Shown here piece after piece: positions 16,553-25,226 of a stretch of DNA of 64,000 nucleotides. The stretch is taken from contig NC_004917.1 of the NCBI RefSeq assembly GCF_000007905.1, positions 744,001 through 808,000 of the forward strand, written 5' to 3'. Numbering within the stretch: the stretch's first letter is position 1; the number at the start of each line of letters is the position of its first letter. Below the pieces are notes generated by a model that saw only the letters and a list, made by a program, of their open reading frames with translations, was not told the DNA's origin and did no database searches. Origin of the DNA: Helicobacter hepaticus ATCC 51449. GTDB taxonomy: Bacteria; Campylobacterota; Campylobacteria; Campylobacterales; Helicobacteraceae. The position numbers and the translations under genes are program-made.

Positions 16553-17747
16553 CGGTTGTCTCTCTTCTTTTGGTGCAAAACTCCAAGAAGATGCTTCACT
16601 CCCACAAATTGATTCTATAAATACACTCGCTGATGTTTCGTCTGTAGGCTTTGAATGGAAATTTCTTGATAATGAACACATAAAAGGATTTGTCATTTAT
16701 CGTGCTCAAGCAAAAGATAATCAAAAACTACAAAAAATCGCTACGATTCCAAACCGCTTTGCTACACATTTTTATGATATAAATCTCAATCCCCAAACAA
16801 AATATATTTATGCCTTTGCTACGCTTGGCACTGATAATACGATTTCTCCAAAAAGCAAACCTATTCTTGTGCAAACATCTTTTATTGACGCGGTAGAGAG
16901 TGTCTTCGCTCTGAATAATCAACCACGCACCATTAAGCTTATTTGGTCGCCACACCCAAATCCAAGCATAGATTCTTATTTGGTTGAACGCCTAAATAAA
17001 GCAGGTGAATTTAAAACAATCAAAACAATTCCTCATCGCTTAAGTGTAGAGTATTTTGATGATGATTTAAAAGATGGAGAAAGCTACACTTATCGTATTA
17101 TCGCTCAAAGCTATGAGGGTATCAAAAGTAAGCCTTCACAAAGCGTGAGTGTAAAAACAATCCCTCAACCTGCACCTATTGAAAATATCCAAGCTACTAT
17201 AGAGTTGCCACGAGCCATTAAAATTACTTGGAAAGAAGCCCCTGATACACAAGGTGTGAGCAAAAAACAATATAAGATTCTCTATTCTCCCAATGATAAA
17301 AACTACAAAAAACTAGCAACTACCAACCAAACAAATTATACACATAAACTCCAAGACAAAGAAGATGGCATAAGTTATTACTACCAAGTTGTGCTTTTAG
17401 GCGATAATGGCTTGGAAGGACGTATAAGTAGCACACCTGCTAAAGGTTCAAGTCTTCCACCTCCAAGCAAGCCTTTGCACTTTGAAGGAAAAATCCTTAA
17501 TGGTAAAGCCACTCTCTCGTGGGAAACACCAAGTGATGAGCGTATTCAAAATTATATCGTTTATCGCAAAGAAGGGAAAGTATGGGCACAAAGTGCGCGC
17601 TTTATTGATATATACGATACTACCTTTACCGACAAAGAAATGCAAAAAGGTATCAGTTATAAATATAGCGTAACAAGTATTGACAAAAATGGTATAGAAT
17701 CTGCGCCCACACAAGAAATAGAACTCTCCATAGAGGCTCAAAAATAA
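16482..17747 (+). CDS. Fibronectin type III repeat lipoprotein (421 aa)
   Basis: The N-terminus has a signal with lipobox LSGC (Cys near residue 26), so it is probably an outer-membrane or periplasmic lipoprotein. The mature part contains about four Fn3-like units, each with a W near the start and Y..Y.V patterns (for example YTYRIIAQS, YYYQVVLLG, YKYSVTSID). The function is unknown; the same arrangement is known in H. pylori at this place (HP0746-like). It starts inside the end of the pseudouridine synthase gene, and its stop overlaps the trmB ATG (TAATG). Confidence 0.82.
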   Translation: MGTKTLWNYLKLTGLCVLLSAFLSGCLSSFGAKLQEDASLPQIDSINTLADVSSVGFEWKFLDNEHIKGFVIYRAQAKDNQKLQKIATIPNRFATHFYDINLNPQTKYIYAFATLGTDNTISPKSKPILVQTSFIDAVESVFALNNQPRTIKLIWSPHPNPSIDSYLVERLNKAGEFKTIKTIPHRLSVEYFDDDLKDGESYTYRIIAQSYEGIKSKPSQSVSVKTIPQPAPIENIQATIELPRAIKITWKEAPDTQGVSKKQYKILYSPNDKNYKKLATTNQTNYTHKLQDKEDGISYYYQVVLLGDNGLEGRISSTPAKGSSLPPPSKPLHFEGKILNGKATLSWETPSDERIQNYIVYRKEGKVWAQSARFIDIYDTTFTDKEMQKGISYKYSVTSIDKNGIESAPTQEIELSIEAQK

Positions 17748-18937
17748 TGCCTCATTTTCTTGCATCTCATATTACATTACCACCTATGCCTTTTACACAA
17801 GAAGGCTATACCTTTGTATATGAAGCCAAACAATGCAACGATTCTTCACAATCACTTATTTTGGTGCGATATGAAGATAATGAGTTTTTTTTACGCAAAG
17901 CGTGGCGAGGCAATAAAAATAATGCTATTCTCAAATGTGAAAAAAGCACAAAAACTCAACCTACAGGCATTATTAAGAATGCCCTTAAGATTCTATGTGC
18001 GTATCAAAAAAATGTTATCTCTCATAACCTCAACAAAAATACGCCACGACAAAATCTCCAATCTCCCTATTTTCAGTCTATGGATTTTTTTTTGGATTTT
18101 GCAAAGCCTTGCCTTATTGAAATAGGCTTTGGCTCTGGGCGCCACCTTTTGCATCTTGCACAGAGCAACCCTCATTTTATGTGTATTGGTATAGAAATTC
18201 ATACTCCCTCTATTGAGCAGATTCTTAGGCAAGTGCAACTCTTGGGTTTAGAGAATCTTTATATCATTAATGGCGATGCGCGTATCCTCCTTGAAATTCT
18301 CTCCTCTCATATTGCACAAGGTATTTATGTGCATTTTCCTGTGCCGTGGAATAAAAAACACCATAGGCGCATTTTTTCGCCCAAATTTTTTCAGGAATCT
18401 TTGCGCGTTTTAGATAATAATGGAGTGCTTCATTTGCGCAGTGATGATGAAATTTATTTCCAAGATGCCCTTTCCCTTGCCTTGCAACAAGAAAGCATAA
18501 GCCTTGAAATACACAAGAATCAACAAGAAGTAATTACAAGCAAATACGAAGCAAGATGGAAAAAACAACAAAAAAACATTTATGATTTAAAGATTTTTCA
18601 TACTTATAAAAACACAAATAATGAAAAAAATGTAAAAAATACCCAAAAAAACTTTTATTTTGATAAAATTCTAAGAAAAAATTTGGATAATTACAAAAAT
18701 TTTCCACATAAGAAAATTGCTAATGATTGGTTTTTGCATATTGATAATCTGTATTGTGCGGGGGATATATATGTATTGGCATTATGTTTTGGGGATTTTA
18801 ACCAGCCTCAAAGCAAGTTTTTGCAAATTGAATTCTGCAATAATGTATCAGCTCGGTATATTGGTAGTAACCCTATCCCTACACAAGCAGCCATCAAGGC
18901 GCATAAATATTTAATACAGATTCTAACACAGGAGTAA
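17747..18937 (+). CDS. trmB: tRNA (guanine-N7)-methyltransferase TrmB
   Basis: 396 residues, about 180 longer than E. coli TrmB because of N- and C-terminal extensions, as in other epsilonproteobacteria. The SAM-binding motif IEIGFGSGRH is at about residue 124, followed by GIEIHTPS and VHFPVPWNKKHHRRIF, the family PDPWxKkrH-type motif in variant form. It methylates G46 of tRNA variable loops. The ATG overlaps the previous stop. Confidence 0.92.
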   Translation: MPHFLASHITLPPMPFTQEGYTFVYEAKQCNDSSQSLILVRYEDNEFFLRKAWRGNKNNAILKCEKSTKTQPTGIIKNALKILCAYQKNVISHNLNKNTPRQNLQSPYFQSMDFFLDFAKPCLIEIGFGSGRHLLHLAQSNPHFMCIGIEIHTPSIEQILRQVQLLGLENLYIINGDARILLEILSSHIAQGIYVHFPVPWNKKHHRRIFSPKFFQESLRVLDNNGVLHLRSDDEIYFQDALSLALQQESISLEIHKNQQEVITSKYEARWKKQQKNIYDLKIFHTYKNTNNEKNVKNTQKNFYFDKILRKNLDNYKNFPHKKIANDWFLHIDNLYCAGDIYVLALCFGDFNQPQSKFLQIEFCNNVSARYIGSNPIPTQAAIKAHKYLIQILTQE

Positions 18938-18940
18938 AAT

Positions 18941-19609
18941 TTGAGCACGATTATAGAAGCAAAAAATCTCAATCTAGGCTATAATGATGATCTTGTCATT
19001 AAAGATGCCACTTTTAATATTAACGCTAAAGAGTTTGTATTCATAACAGGAGCTTCTGGTAGCGGAAAAAGCACTATTTTAAGCTCATTCTTTGGGTATT
19101 TAGGTGTAAAAAGCGGACTTTTAAATGTCTTTGGAATCAATATGCAAAAAGCATCAAAAAGTCGTATTAATCATCTTCGGCGCAGTATTGGCATAGTATT
19201 TCAAGACTACAAACTGATTAAAGAATGGAATATAGAGCGAAATGTGATGTTGCCTATGGTTATTAATGGCTACAAAAAAGAAGTATGCAAATCCCAAGTT
19301 GAAAAACTGCTTGTGCATATTAAACTTTCACATAAGGCAAATAAATTTCCTCTTGAGCTTAGTGGGGGTGAGCAACAACGAGTAGCTATGGCACGTGCGC
19401 TTGCACATAATCCAACTATTATCCTTGCTGATGAGCCAACGGGTAACCTTGATGATTATTCAAGTGAGCTTATTTGGAATCTCCTCAAAGGTGTAAATGA
19501 ACAACTTGGTATTACCGTTGTGGTTGTAACCCACCGAATGCCTGATAGGCTTAATATTCCATTTAGAAGACTACATATAGAAGAAGGAGTAGTTTATGAA
19601 TTTGCTTAG
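18941..19609 (+). CDS. ftsE: Cell division ATP-binding protein FtsE
   Basis: 222 residues with a TTG start preceded by AGGAG six bases upstream. Walker [10 protein letters not shown] is at about residues 37-45, signature [15 protein letters not shown] at about 140, and Walker [13 protein letters not shown] at about 160. FtsE powers FtsX, which controls periplasmic cell-wall hydrolase activators during division. It overlaps ftsX by 14 bases. Confidence 0.95.
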   Translation: MSTIIEAKNLNLGYNDDLVIKDATFNINAKEFVFITGASGSGKSTILSSFFGYLGVKSGLLNVFGINMQKASKSRINHLRRSIGIVFQDYKLIKEWNIERNVMLPMVINGYKKEVCKSQVEKLLVHIKLSHKANKFPLELSGGEQQRVAMARALAHNPTIILADEPTGNLDDYSSELIWNLLKGVNEQLGITVVVVTHRMPDRLNIPFRRLHIEEGVVYEFA

Positions 19610-20405
19610 GAGACATTTGGCACTTATTATCCCGCTTTTAGCTCTTCTTTTTAGTCTTGAGAGTATTATGCTTGTCAATCGTGCTGTAACTAAACACGAA
19701 AATAAGCTCTCTGATAATTACTCTATTGTTATTGCCTCAAAAAATGCTCTTGTGCTTGATAAGGTTCAGAGTTTTATCCGCGAAGCCAAGGAGCTAAAAG
19801 CCATTGCGCCCGATTATATGATGAATGAGCTCAAAAAGGATCTTAGTCGAGAAAGCCTTGAAACACTTCAAAGAGAATTACCTTTTTTCTATTCGCTCAA
19901 ACTCTCTACTTTTCCAGATGAAGAACGACTACAAAAGATTAATGCGACACTTTCAAAACTAAATGGTGTAACCAAAGTCGAATCTTTTACCAAGAGTCAT
20001 TCGCAAGTTTATAAGCTCTTGCTCATTATTAAAAGTTCAATTATAGTCTTTGCATCACTTATTGCCATTTTAAGTTATATCCTTATGGTTAAACAAATTG
20101 AAATTTGGAAATTTGAACATAGCGATAGAATGGAAATTATGGCATTTTTGGGTGCTCCTGCGTGGATGAGAAATGGTATTTTATTCCGCCTTGCTTTTAT
20201 TGATTCTATTATTTCAACAATAGCTATCATTGCAGGTATGACATATCTGATTAACCACGACAAAATGCAAGAAGTGTTTCACACGCTTGAAGTAACAAGC
20301 GATATATTCCGTATGGGAAGTGATTTTATCATTCTTCTTTTTACATCTATACTTGTATCTATCGTCTCGGTGGTTTTTGTCATTATTAAACAAAAAGACC
20401 TGTGA
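19596..20405 (+). CDS. ftsX: Cell division protein FtsX
   Basis: 269 residues with an N-terminal membrane helix, a periplasmic loop of about 110 residues, and three further C-terminal membrane helices, the four-helix FtsX layout. It starts inside ftsE and is followed seven bases later by an EnvC-like gene, the expected periplasmic partner of its extracellular loop. Confidence 0.93.
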   Translation: MNLLRRHLALIIPLLALLFSLESIMLVNRAVTKHENKLSDNYSIVIASKNALVLDKVQSFIREAKELKAIAPDYMMNELKKDLSRESLETLQRELPFFYSLKLSTFPDEERLQKINATLSKLNGVTKVESFTKSHSQVYKLLLIIKSSIIVFASLIAILSYILMVKQIEIWKFEHSDRMEIMAFLGAPAWMRNGILFRLAFIDSIISTIAIIAGMTYLINHDKMQEVFHTLEVTSDIFRMGSDFIILLFTSILVSIVSVVFVIIKQKDL

Positions 20406-20412
20406 ATCTAAT

Positions 20413-21624
20413 ATGAGGGGTTTTGGTTGGATTGCAATATGTGCCATTATAAATATATGTATGGCAAATATTGACCAAGATATTGCAAAAAATAAAGATA
20501 AACTTGCTACTGCCAAATCCCAAGAAAAAGCTATTAGCAAAAAACTTGATGTTTTGGGCAAAGCAATTAATGCGAAAAATTCTGAGCTCACACAACTTGG
20601 GAATCAAATTAACGCCTTAGAAAAAGATATAGAACAAAATCAAGGCAAATCTCTCTCACAAGAAAAATCACTTAAAGATTCTCAAAAAAAACAAAATGTG
20701 CTTGTAGAACAAAAACTTCAGATTGAAAAACAACTTATTAAGCTTATTGCACAAGGTATTGCTTTTAATATGGTGATTAGCCGCTCTGCAGATATTGATT
20801 CTGTTGATGGTGTAGTGCAATATCATATTTATCAAATTCTACATAAAAACGCGCGCAACTCTATTAAAACGCTTAACGCTAAACACAATCTCCTCAATAA
20901 TGAAATCAAACAAATAAGTAATGCAATTTCTCAAATTCAAAGCTCCATTAAAACTCAAACTAATAAAAAAGAACGTCTCCAAATCGCAAAAGAACAACAA
21001 AAAGCCACTCTTGCAAAAATGCAAACTGAACTTAAAACCTATGACCAGCAGCTTAAAGACATTGTCAAAGAGCGCAAAAGCCTTGATGAGATTCTCTCAA
21101 AACTCAATATCGTTAAAGAGCAAAAACAACAAGGCTCCAATCAGCAAGCCTTTATAAATAACCAAAAAAACCCAAGTAGTATTAAAGCCCCAAAACAATT
21201 TGGCACTTCATATCGTGATGTGCCTACCATTGCCTACAAAGGAGCTAAAACCTTTTCACCACTTGATAACTATGTCATTGAAAAAAAGTTTGGACCTTAT
21301 TTTGACCCTGTATATAAATTTAAAATTTTTAATGCTGCAATTATGCTTAATCCCAAATCTCCCAACGCTCCTGTCAAGAATGTGCTTGATGGGAGAATAG
21401 TATATGCCAAAGAAGCACCAGGGCTTAAAAAAGTTGTTATTATTGAGCATAACAATGCTATCCATACTATTTACGCATATATGGACAAAATAGAATCTTC
21501 AATTAAAACAGGTATACCTATTAAAAAAGGCACGATTATTGGCAAAGTCAATGAACGTTTAAGCTTTGAAATCACTCAAAAAGATAAACATATTAACCCT
21601 GCAGATTTTATAAAACTCAACTAA
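20413..21624 (+). CDS. EnvC-like LytM-domain protein, degenerate catalytic site
   Basis: 403 residues from the ATG at 20413; a longer upstream frame overlaps ftsX and lacks support. A signal segment is followed by long coiled coils (about residues 20-240) and a C-terminal M23/LytM fold. Active M23 enzymes have YAHL and LHFE motifs. Here the corresponding sites read YAYMDK and LSFEI, so two zinc-ligand histidines appear to be missing. This is the EnvC/NlpD condition: an amidase activator rather than an enzyme. The gene directly follows ftsEX, supporting FtsEX-EnvC-type control of an amidase such as AmiA (60875-62041). Confidence 0.85.
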   Translation: MRGFGWIAICAIINICMANIDQDIAKNKDKLATAKSQEKAISKKLDVLGKAINAKNSELTQLGNQINALEKDIEQNQGKSLSQEKSLKDSQKKQNVLVEQKLQIEKQLIKLIAQGIAFNMVISRSADIDSVDGVVQYHIYQILHKNARNSIKTLNAKHNLLNNEIKQISNAISQIQSSIKTQTNKKERLQIAKEQQKATLAKMQTELKTYDQQLKDIVKERKSLDEILSKLNIVKEQKQQGSNQQAFINNQKNPSSIKAPKQFGTSYRDVPTIAYKGAKTFSPLDNYVIEKKFGPYFDPVYKFKIFNAAIMLNPKSPNAPVKNVLDGRIVYAKEAPGLKKVVIIEHNNAIHTIYAYMDKIESSIKTGIPIKKGTIIGKVNERLSFEITQKDKHINPADFIKLN

Positions 21625-21648
21625 AAAAATAAAATTTTTATCCGATGT
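21622..21648 (+). promoter_or_regulatory. Sigma28 (FliA) promoter for flaG-fliD-fliS
   Basis: TAAA at 21622-21625, a 15-base spacer, then TCCGATGT at 21641-21648 closely match the Helicobacter/Campylobacter FliA consensus TAAA-N14/15-GCCGATAA. The element starts on the stop codon of the EnvC-like gene and lies 31 bases before the flaG ATG. It would place the flagellar cap genes in the late, FliA-dependent class. Confidence 0.65.
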
Positions 21649-21678
21649 ATCCTTGTATTTAACTTCAAGGAGGAAGCT

Positions 21679-22071
21679 ATGCTTAATGATATTAATAGCG
21701 TTAATAGCACCAATAATACCATTAAAAATCAGCTGGTCAATATGATCAACACAAGTGGGAAAACTATCACGGAAGATAAACGCCCCATAGAAGTGCGAAT
21801 AAAAGAAGAAAACGCACAACATCAAGATAGGGAAAATAAAAAACAGCTTGAAAATGAATTGCGTGAATTAAGCAAAAAGCTCAATGATGAAATGAAACGC
21901 ATTGACACTGATATTCATTTTTCATATAATGAAAATATACCTGGTCTTATGGTAACTGTTAAAGAAAGTAATGGCGATAAGGTGATTCGCGAGATACCAT
22001 CAAAAGAGGCTATTGAATTGATGAAAAAAATGCGTGAAGTCATTGGTGTTATTTTTGACAAACAAGGTTAA
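21679..22071 (+). CDS. flaG: FlaG family flagellar protein
   Basis: 130 residues: an Asn/Lys-rich N-terminus followed by the FlaG core with LSKKLNDEMKRIDTDIHFSYNE and the closing IREIPSKEAIELMKKM motif. FlaG influences filament length in related bacteria. AAGGAGGAAGCT precedes the ATG. It is the first gene after a FliA-type promoter and precedes fliD by 49 bases. Confidence 0.92.
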   Translation: MLNDINSVNSTNNTIKNQLVNMINTSGKTITEDKRPIEVRIKEENAQHQDRENKKQLENELRELSKKLNDEMKRIDTDIHFSYNENIPGLMVTVKESNGDKVIREIPSKEAIELMKKMREVIGVIFDKQG

Positions 22072-22120
22072 TCTTTGAAGTTTAACTTATAACTTTAATA
22101 TATGCAAGAAAAGAGGTAAT

Positions 22121-24169
22121 ATGGCACTTGGAACATTGAGTTCGCTTGGACTTGGAAGTAAAGTTTTAAATCACGATGTGATTGATAAACTAAGAGAAGC
22201 TGATGAGGCTTCACTTATCAAGCCTATTGATAAAAAAATTGAACAAAATGTTGAAAAGCAAACAGAGCTTGTAGCTATTACTTCTACTTTGCGTGATTTA
22301 AAATCTAGCACGAGTAAGCTTGGAGATTATTCTACCTATTTAGGGCGCTCAAGTAATGTAATTGGCGATGCACTCAAAGCAAATATATCAGCAGGTGTGC
22401 CAACACAAGATATTAAAATTGATATAGATTCTGTGGCGACTTCAGATATTAATGAAATAGGCTCAAAATATGAGAGTAGAGAATCTGTATTTAGCCAAAA
22501 AGATTCTGTATTAAAATTTCATCACAAAGGGCACGACTATAAAATTGATATTAAAGCGGGTATGCAATTAGGTGAAGTAGCGCAACTCATTACAGATACA
22601 ACAAAAGGTGAAGTAATGGGAATTGTTATGAAAACAGGTGGCTCAAACCCTTACCAGCTTATGATTAATTCAAAAGATACAGGCGAATCTTCACGAATAT
22701 ATTTTGGTTCAACTACAAGCGGCTCTGTCGTGCCCTCTGGTGCTTTTTCTGTGAATGATGGAGATTTAAACATTACACTTAAAGACAAAAAAGGTATTGA
22801 CAAAACCCTTTCTATCAAACTTCCTAAAACTGCAATAGAATCTAAAAGCCAAGATAACGCCGAGGCTCTCAAAGAAGCTATCATTACTGCAATTAAAAAT
22901 GATTCAGATTTTGATGGACTGCTTGATAATGATATTAATATCGGTATAGGTGGTGCAAATAGTGATACACTCACTCTTAATGATAGACGTGGTTATAGTA
23001 TTGAACTTCAAGGCTCAAAAGCCCAAAGTTTAGGTTTTGGCACAGAAAATAAAAATAATGCCAAAGAAGATTTAATGGTGGCAACTAAAAGTGTAGGAGC
23101 AGGAAAGCTTACAGGTACAATCAATATAGGCAGTATCCCACTTGACCTTTCTACACTCACAAAAGAAAAAAATACATCTGCCCAAAATGCAAAAAATATC
23201 GCTGAAGCCATTAATAATATTGCGGGTATTTATGGTTCTGTCAATGATGAGGGCAAGCTTGTGATTAACTCTGATACGGGAGAAGTAAATATTTATGCCA
23301 ACGACGACCCTGCAAGTAAAAAAGCCCTTGAGGATTTGGGATTAAAAGCTGGCACAACAATGGATTATGCCAAAACACAAGAAGAGCTTTTTAAAATACG
23401 TAAAGTTCAAAAAGCAGAAGATGCAAAATTCTCATACAATGGAATTTCAATGAAACGCCCTACAAATAATGTTGATGACATTGTAAGTGGAGTAAATATT
23501 GAGTTTCTTACTACTACTGAACCGGGCAAACCTGCAGTAATTAGCATTACACGTAATGATGAAGAAATTATAGAAAATGTGAAAAAATTTGTTGAATCTT
23601 ATAATGATCTTGCTTTAAAACTTGATGATGTTACACGTTATGATGAAGATTCTAAAATTGCTGGCGTATTCAATGGCAATAGTGATATTCGTATGATACG
23701 TCCTAGCCTTAATCGTATATTTTCTACAACGATCCAAACAGAAACAGAGCTAAAAGGACTTGCTAAATATGGACTTACTCTTAACGAAAAAGGCACAATG
23801 ACACTTGATGTGAGCAAACTCCAAATGGCTTTGAGCTCTGACCCAGAAGGCACACAAGAGCTTTTTAATGGAAGTCTTAAAACAACAGAATTTAAAGAAG
23901 TGCAAACCGATGGTGTCTTTAAAAAATTTGACCAAGAGATTGATAGACTCTTAAATGGACCAAATGCAAGACTTAAAGTCCTTGAGGAAAGCCTCACAAA
24001 AGATGATAAAAAATTGCGTGAGGACAGAAAAAAAGCAGTTGAGCAACTCAATATACGCTATGACATTATGGCACAGAGATTTGCGGCTTATGATTCTCAA
24101 ATCTCTAAAACCAATAATGCCTTTAGCAGTGTTCAATTGATGATTGACCAATCTGTAGCTAAAAAATAA
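22121..24169 (+). CDS. fliD: Flagellar filament cap protein FliD
   Basis: 682 residues. The conserved N-terminal SSLGLGSKV segment and the heptad-rich C-terminus (LTKDDKKLREDRKKA, then FAAYDSQISKTN) are the FliD D0 regions. The middle portion contains the variable surface domains and a flagellin-hook IN-like motif. FliD pentamers cap the filament and fold flagellin subunits. The length fits Helicobacter FliD (about 685). It is followed 10 bases later by its own export chaperone partner's gene block, fliS. Confidence 0.96.
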   Translation: MALGTLSSLGLGSKVLNHDVIDKLREADEASLIKPIDKKIEQNVEKQTELVAITSTLRDLKSSTSKLGDYSTYLGRSSNVIGDALKANISAGVPTQDIKIDIDSVATSDINEIGSKYESRESVFSQKDSVLKFHHKGHDYKIDIKAGMQLGEVAQLITDTTKGEVMGIVMKTGGSNPYQLMINSKDTGESSRIYFGSTTSGSVVPSGAFSVNDGDLNITLKDKKGIDKTLSIKLPKTAIESKSQDNAEALKEAIITAIKNDSDFDGLLDNDINIGIGGANSDTLTLNDRRGYSIELQGSKAQSLGFGTENKNNAKEDLMVATKSVGAGKLTGTINIGSIPLDLSTLTKEKNTSAQNAKNIAEAINNIAGIYGSVNDEGKLVINSDTGEVNIYANDDPASKKALEDLGLKAGTTMDYAKTQEELFKIRKVQKAEDAKFSYNGISMKRPTNNVDDIVSGVNIEFLTTTEPGKPAVISITRNDEEIIENVKKFVESYNDLALKLDDVTRYDEDSKIAGVFNGNSDIRMIRPSLNRIFSTTIQTETELKGLAKYGLTLNEKGTMTLDVSKLQMALSSDPEGTQELFNGSLKTTEFKEVQTDGVFKKFDQEIDRLLNGPNARLKVLEESLTKDDKKLREDRKKAVEQLNIRYDIMAQRFAAYDSQISKTNNAFSSVQLMIDQSVAKK

Positions 24170-24179
24170 GGAGTAACCA

Positions 24180-24563
24180 ATGTATGGCAACAACGCTTAT
24201 AGTCTTTATCAACAAAATTCAGTTTCAGTAGAATCCCCTGTAAAACTTGTAGAAATGCTCTATGAAGGTATTTTAAGATTCTGTGCTCAAGCCAAGCGAC
24301 ATATGGAAGCTGAAGATATTGAAAAGAAAATCTACTATATTAATCGCACTACTGATATTTTCACCGAGCTTCTTAATACGCTTGATTATGATAAAGGTGG
24401 TGAGGTAGCAGTATATCTTACAGGGCTTTATACACATCAAATTAAACTCCTTACTCAAGCTAATGTTGCTAATGACACAGATAAAATTGACATCGTAATG
24501 AACGTAGCAAAAGGGCTTTTAGAAGCGTGGCGAGAAATTAATCAAGATGAATTGGCTCGATAA
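24180..24563 (+). CDS. fliS: Flagellin export chaperone FliS
   Basis: 127 residues of the all-helical FliS family, with YGNNAYSLYQQNSV at the N-terminus and the VKLVEMLYEGILRF segment. It binds the flagellin C-terminus to stop premature assembly and delivers it for export. It overlaps the next small gene by 17 bases. Confidence 0.95.
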   Translation: MYGNNAYSLYQQNSVSVESPVKLVEMLYEGILRFCAQAKRHMEAEDIEKKIYYINRTTDIFTELLNTLDYDKGGEVAVYLTGLYTHQIKLLTQANVANDTDKIDIVMNVAKGLLEAWREINQDELAR

Positions 24564-24780
24564 GCTCAAAGTTGCTCTGCTTCGCGAAGACGACCAAGCA
24601 GCCTTTCTTCTTGTAAGCAATCTTCCAAAAGAGCTCCCAAACGCTCCGCTTGAGACAAAACTCCAAGCTCTTGAGCTGATTAATCAAACGAAAATACTTT
24701 TGGAAGCCAAACAGCTTAAAATCAGAATCAATATGGAACAAATAAAAGCAGCAAAAAAATTCCTTGAAAATGCTAATTAA
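24547..24780 (+). CDS. Small helical protein after fliS (FliT-position)
   Basis: 77 residues, highly charged and predicted helical, with no signal peptide. It starts inside the fliS 3' end, so it is coupled to fliS. The same slot holds an uncharacterised gene (HP0754-like) in H. pylori and fliT in enterobacteria, but I cannot show homology to FliT. A role as a flagellar chaperone is inferred from position. Its TAA stop is followed after one base by a G11 tract. Confidence 0.65.
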   Translation: MNWLDKLKVALLREDDQAAFLLVSNLPKELPNAPLETKLQALELINQTKILLEAKQLKIRINMEQIKAAKKFLENAN

Positions 24781-24781
24781 T

Positions 24782-24803
24782 GGGGGGGGGGGCATAATAT
24801 AAT
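24782..24803 (+). promoter_or_regulatory. G11 tract in the spacer of a possible hup promoter
   Basis: Eleven G (24782-24792) are followed by five bases and a perfect TATAAT (24798-24803). A 17-base spacer upstream of this -10 box would be almost entirely the G tract, so tract length would change promoter geometry. The nearest downstream gene is hup (24908), with a leader of about 100 bases. A second promoter lies closer to hup. No gene frame is altered by this tract. Confidence 0.5.
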
Positions 24804-24843
24804 CCTTTTTATAATAAATTTATGCAAAATATCCGCATATACC

Positions 24844-24872
24844 TTGACTTAAGACTTAAAATTGTATAGAAT
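24844..24872 (+). promoter_or_regulatory. Promoter of hup (TTGACT-N17-TAGAAT)
   Basis: TTGACT at 24844-24849 and TAGAAT at 24867-24872 have the optimal 17-base spacing and lie 36 bases before the ATG. A good -35 match is uncommon in this window. This is probably the main promoter of the strongly expressed HU gene. Confidence 0.6.
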
Positions 24873-24907
24873 GTGAGCGTTCAAAATTTAACATCAAGGA
24901 GTTTGTA

Positions 24908-25195
24908 ATGAACAAGGCTGAGTTTGTAGATTTGGTTAAGAAAGTTGGTGAATACAACACAAAAAAAGATGCTGAACAAGCAGTAAATTCTTTTGTAGAT
25001 GCTATCTCCAAAGCTCTTTCTAAAAAGCAAAGTGTAGAACTTGTAGGTTTTGGTAAATTTGAAACAGCTATTCAAAAGGCTAAAACAGGTAAAGTTCCCG
25101 GGACAAACAAAACTTACACAACAAAAGAAAAATCTGTGCCTAAGTTCCGCCCTGGAAAAGGTTTGAAAGACCAAGTAGCAAAAGCTAAAAAATAA
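24908..25195 (+). CDS. hup: DNA-binding protein HU
   Basis: 95 residues with the HU fold: helical N-terminus (MNKAEFVDLV), the GFGKFE signature and the RPGKGLKDQV C-terminal portion. The flexible arms contain PGTNKTYTTKEKSVPKFRPG. It is a histone-like protein that bends DNA and compacts the nucleoid. AAGGAG precedes the ATG by seven bases. It is monocistronic, facing gpsA. Confidence 0.97.
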   Translation: MNKAEFVDLVKKVGEYNTKKDAEQAVNSFVDAISKALSKKQSVELVGFGKFETAIQKAKTGKVPGTNKTYTTKEKSVPKFRPGKGLKDQVAKAKK

Positions 25196-25205
25196 GTCTT
25201 TCTTT

Positions 25206-25226
25206 GCATAGCCTTTTTGGCTATGC
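25206..25226. terminator. Stem-loop between converging hup and gpsA
   Basis: A perfect 8-bp stem, GCATAGCC 25206-25213 with GGCTATGC 25219-25226, and a T5 loop, 10 bases after the hup stop. It overlaps the gpsA stop codon. No T tract follows, so it may act as an mRNA 3'-end stabiliser or a weak bidirectional terminator. Confidence 0.5.

Noticed and set aside
20320-20412. Upstream extension of the EnvC-like gene
   Set aside because: It overlaps the ftsX end in another frame; the ATG at 20413 gives a proper signal peptide.
24538-24795. Minus-strand frame containing a C11 tract
   Set aside because: It is antisense to the gene after fliS and has no homology-like features; the tract is better explained as a promoter spacer.
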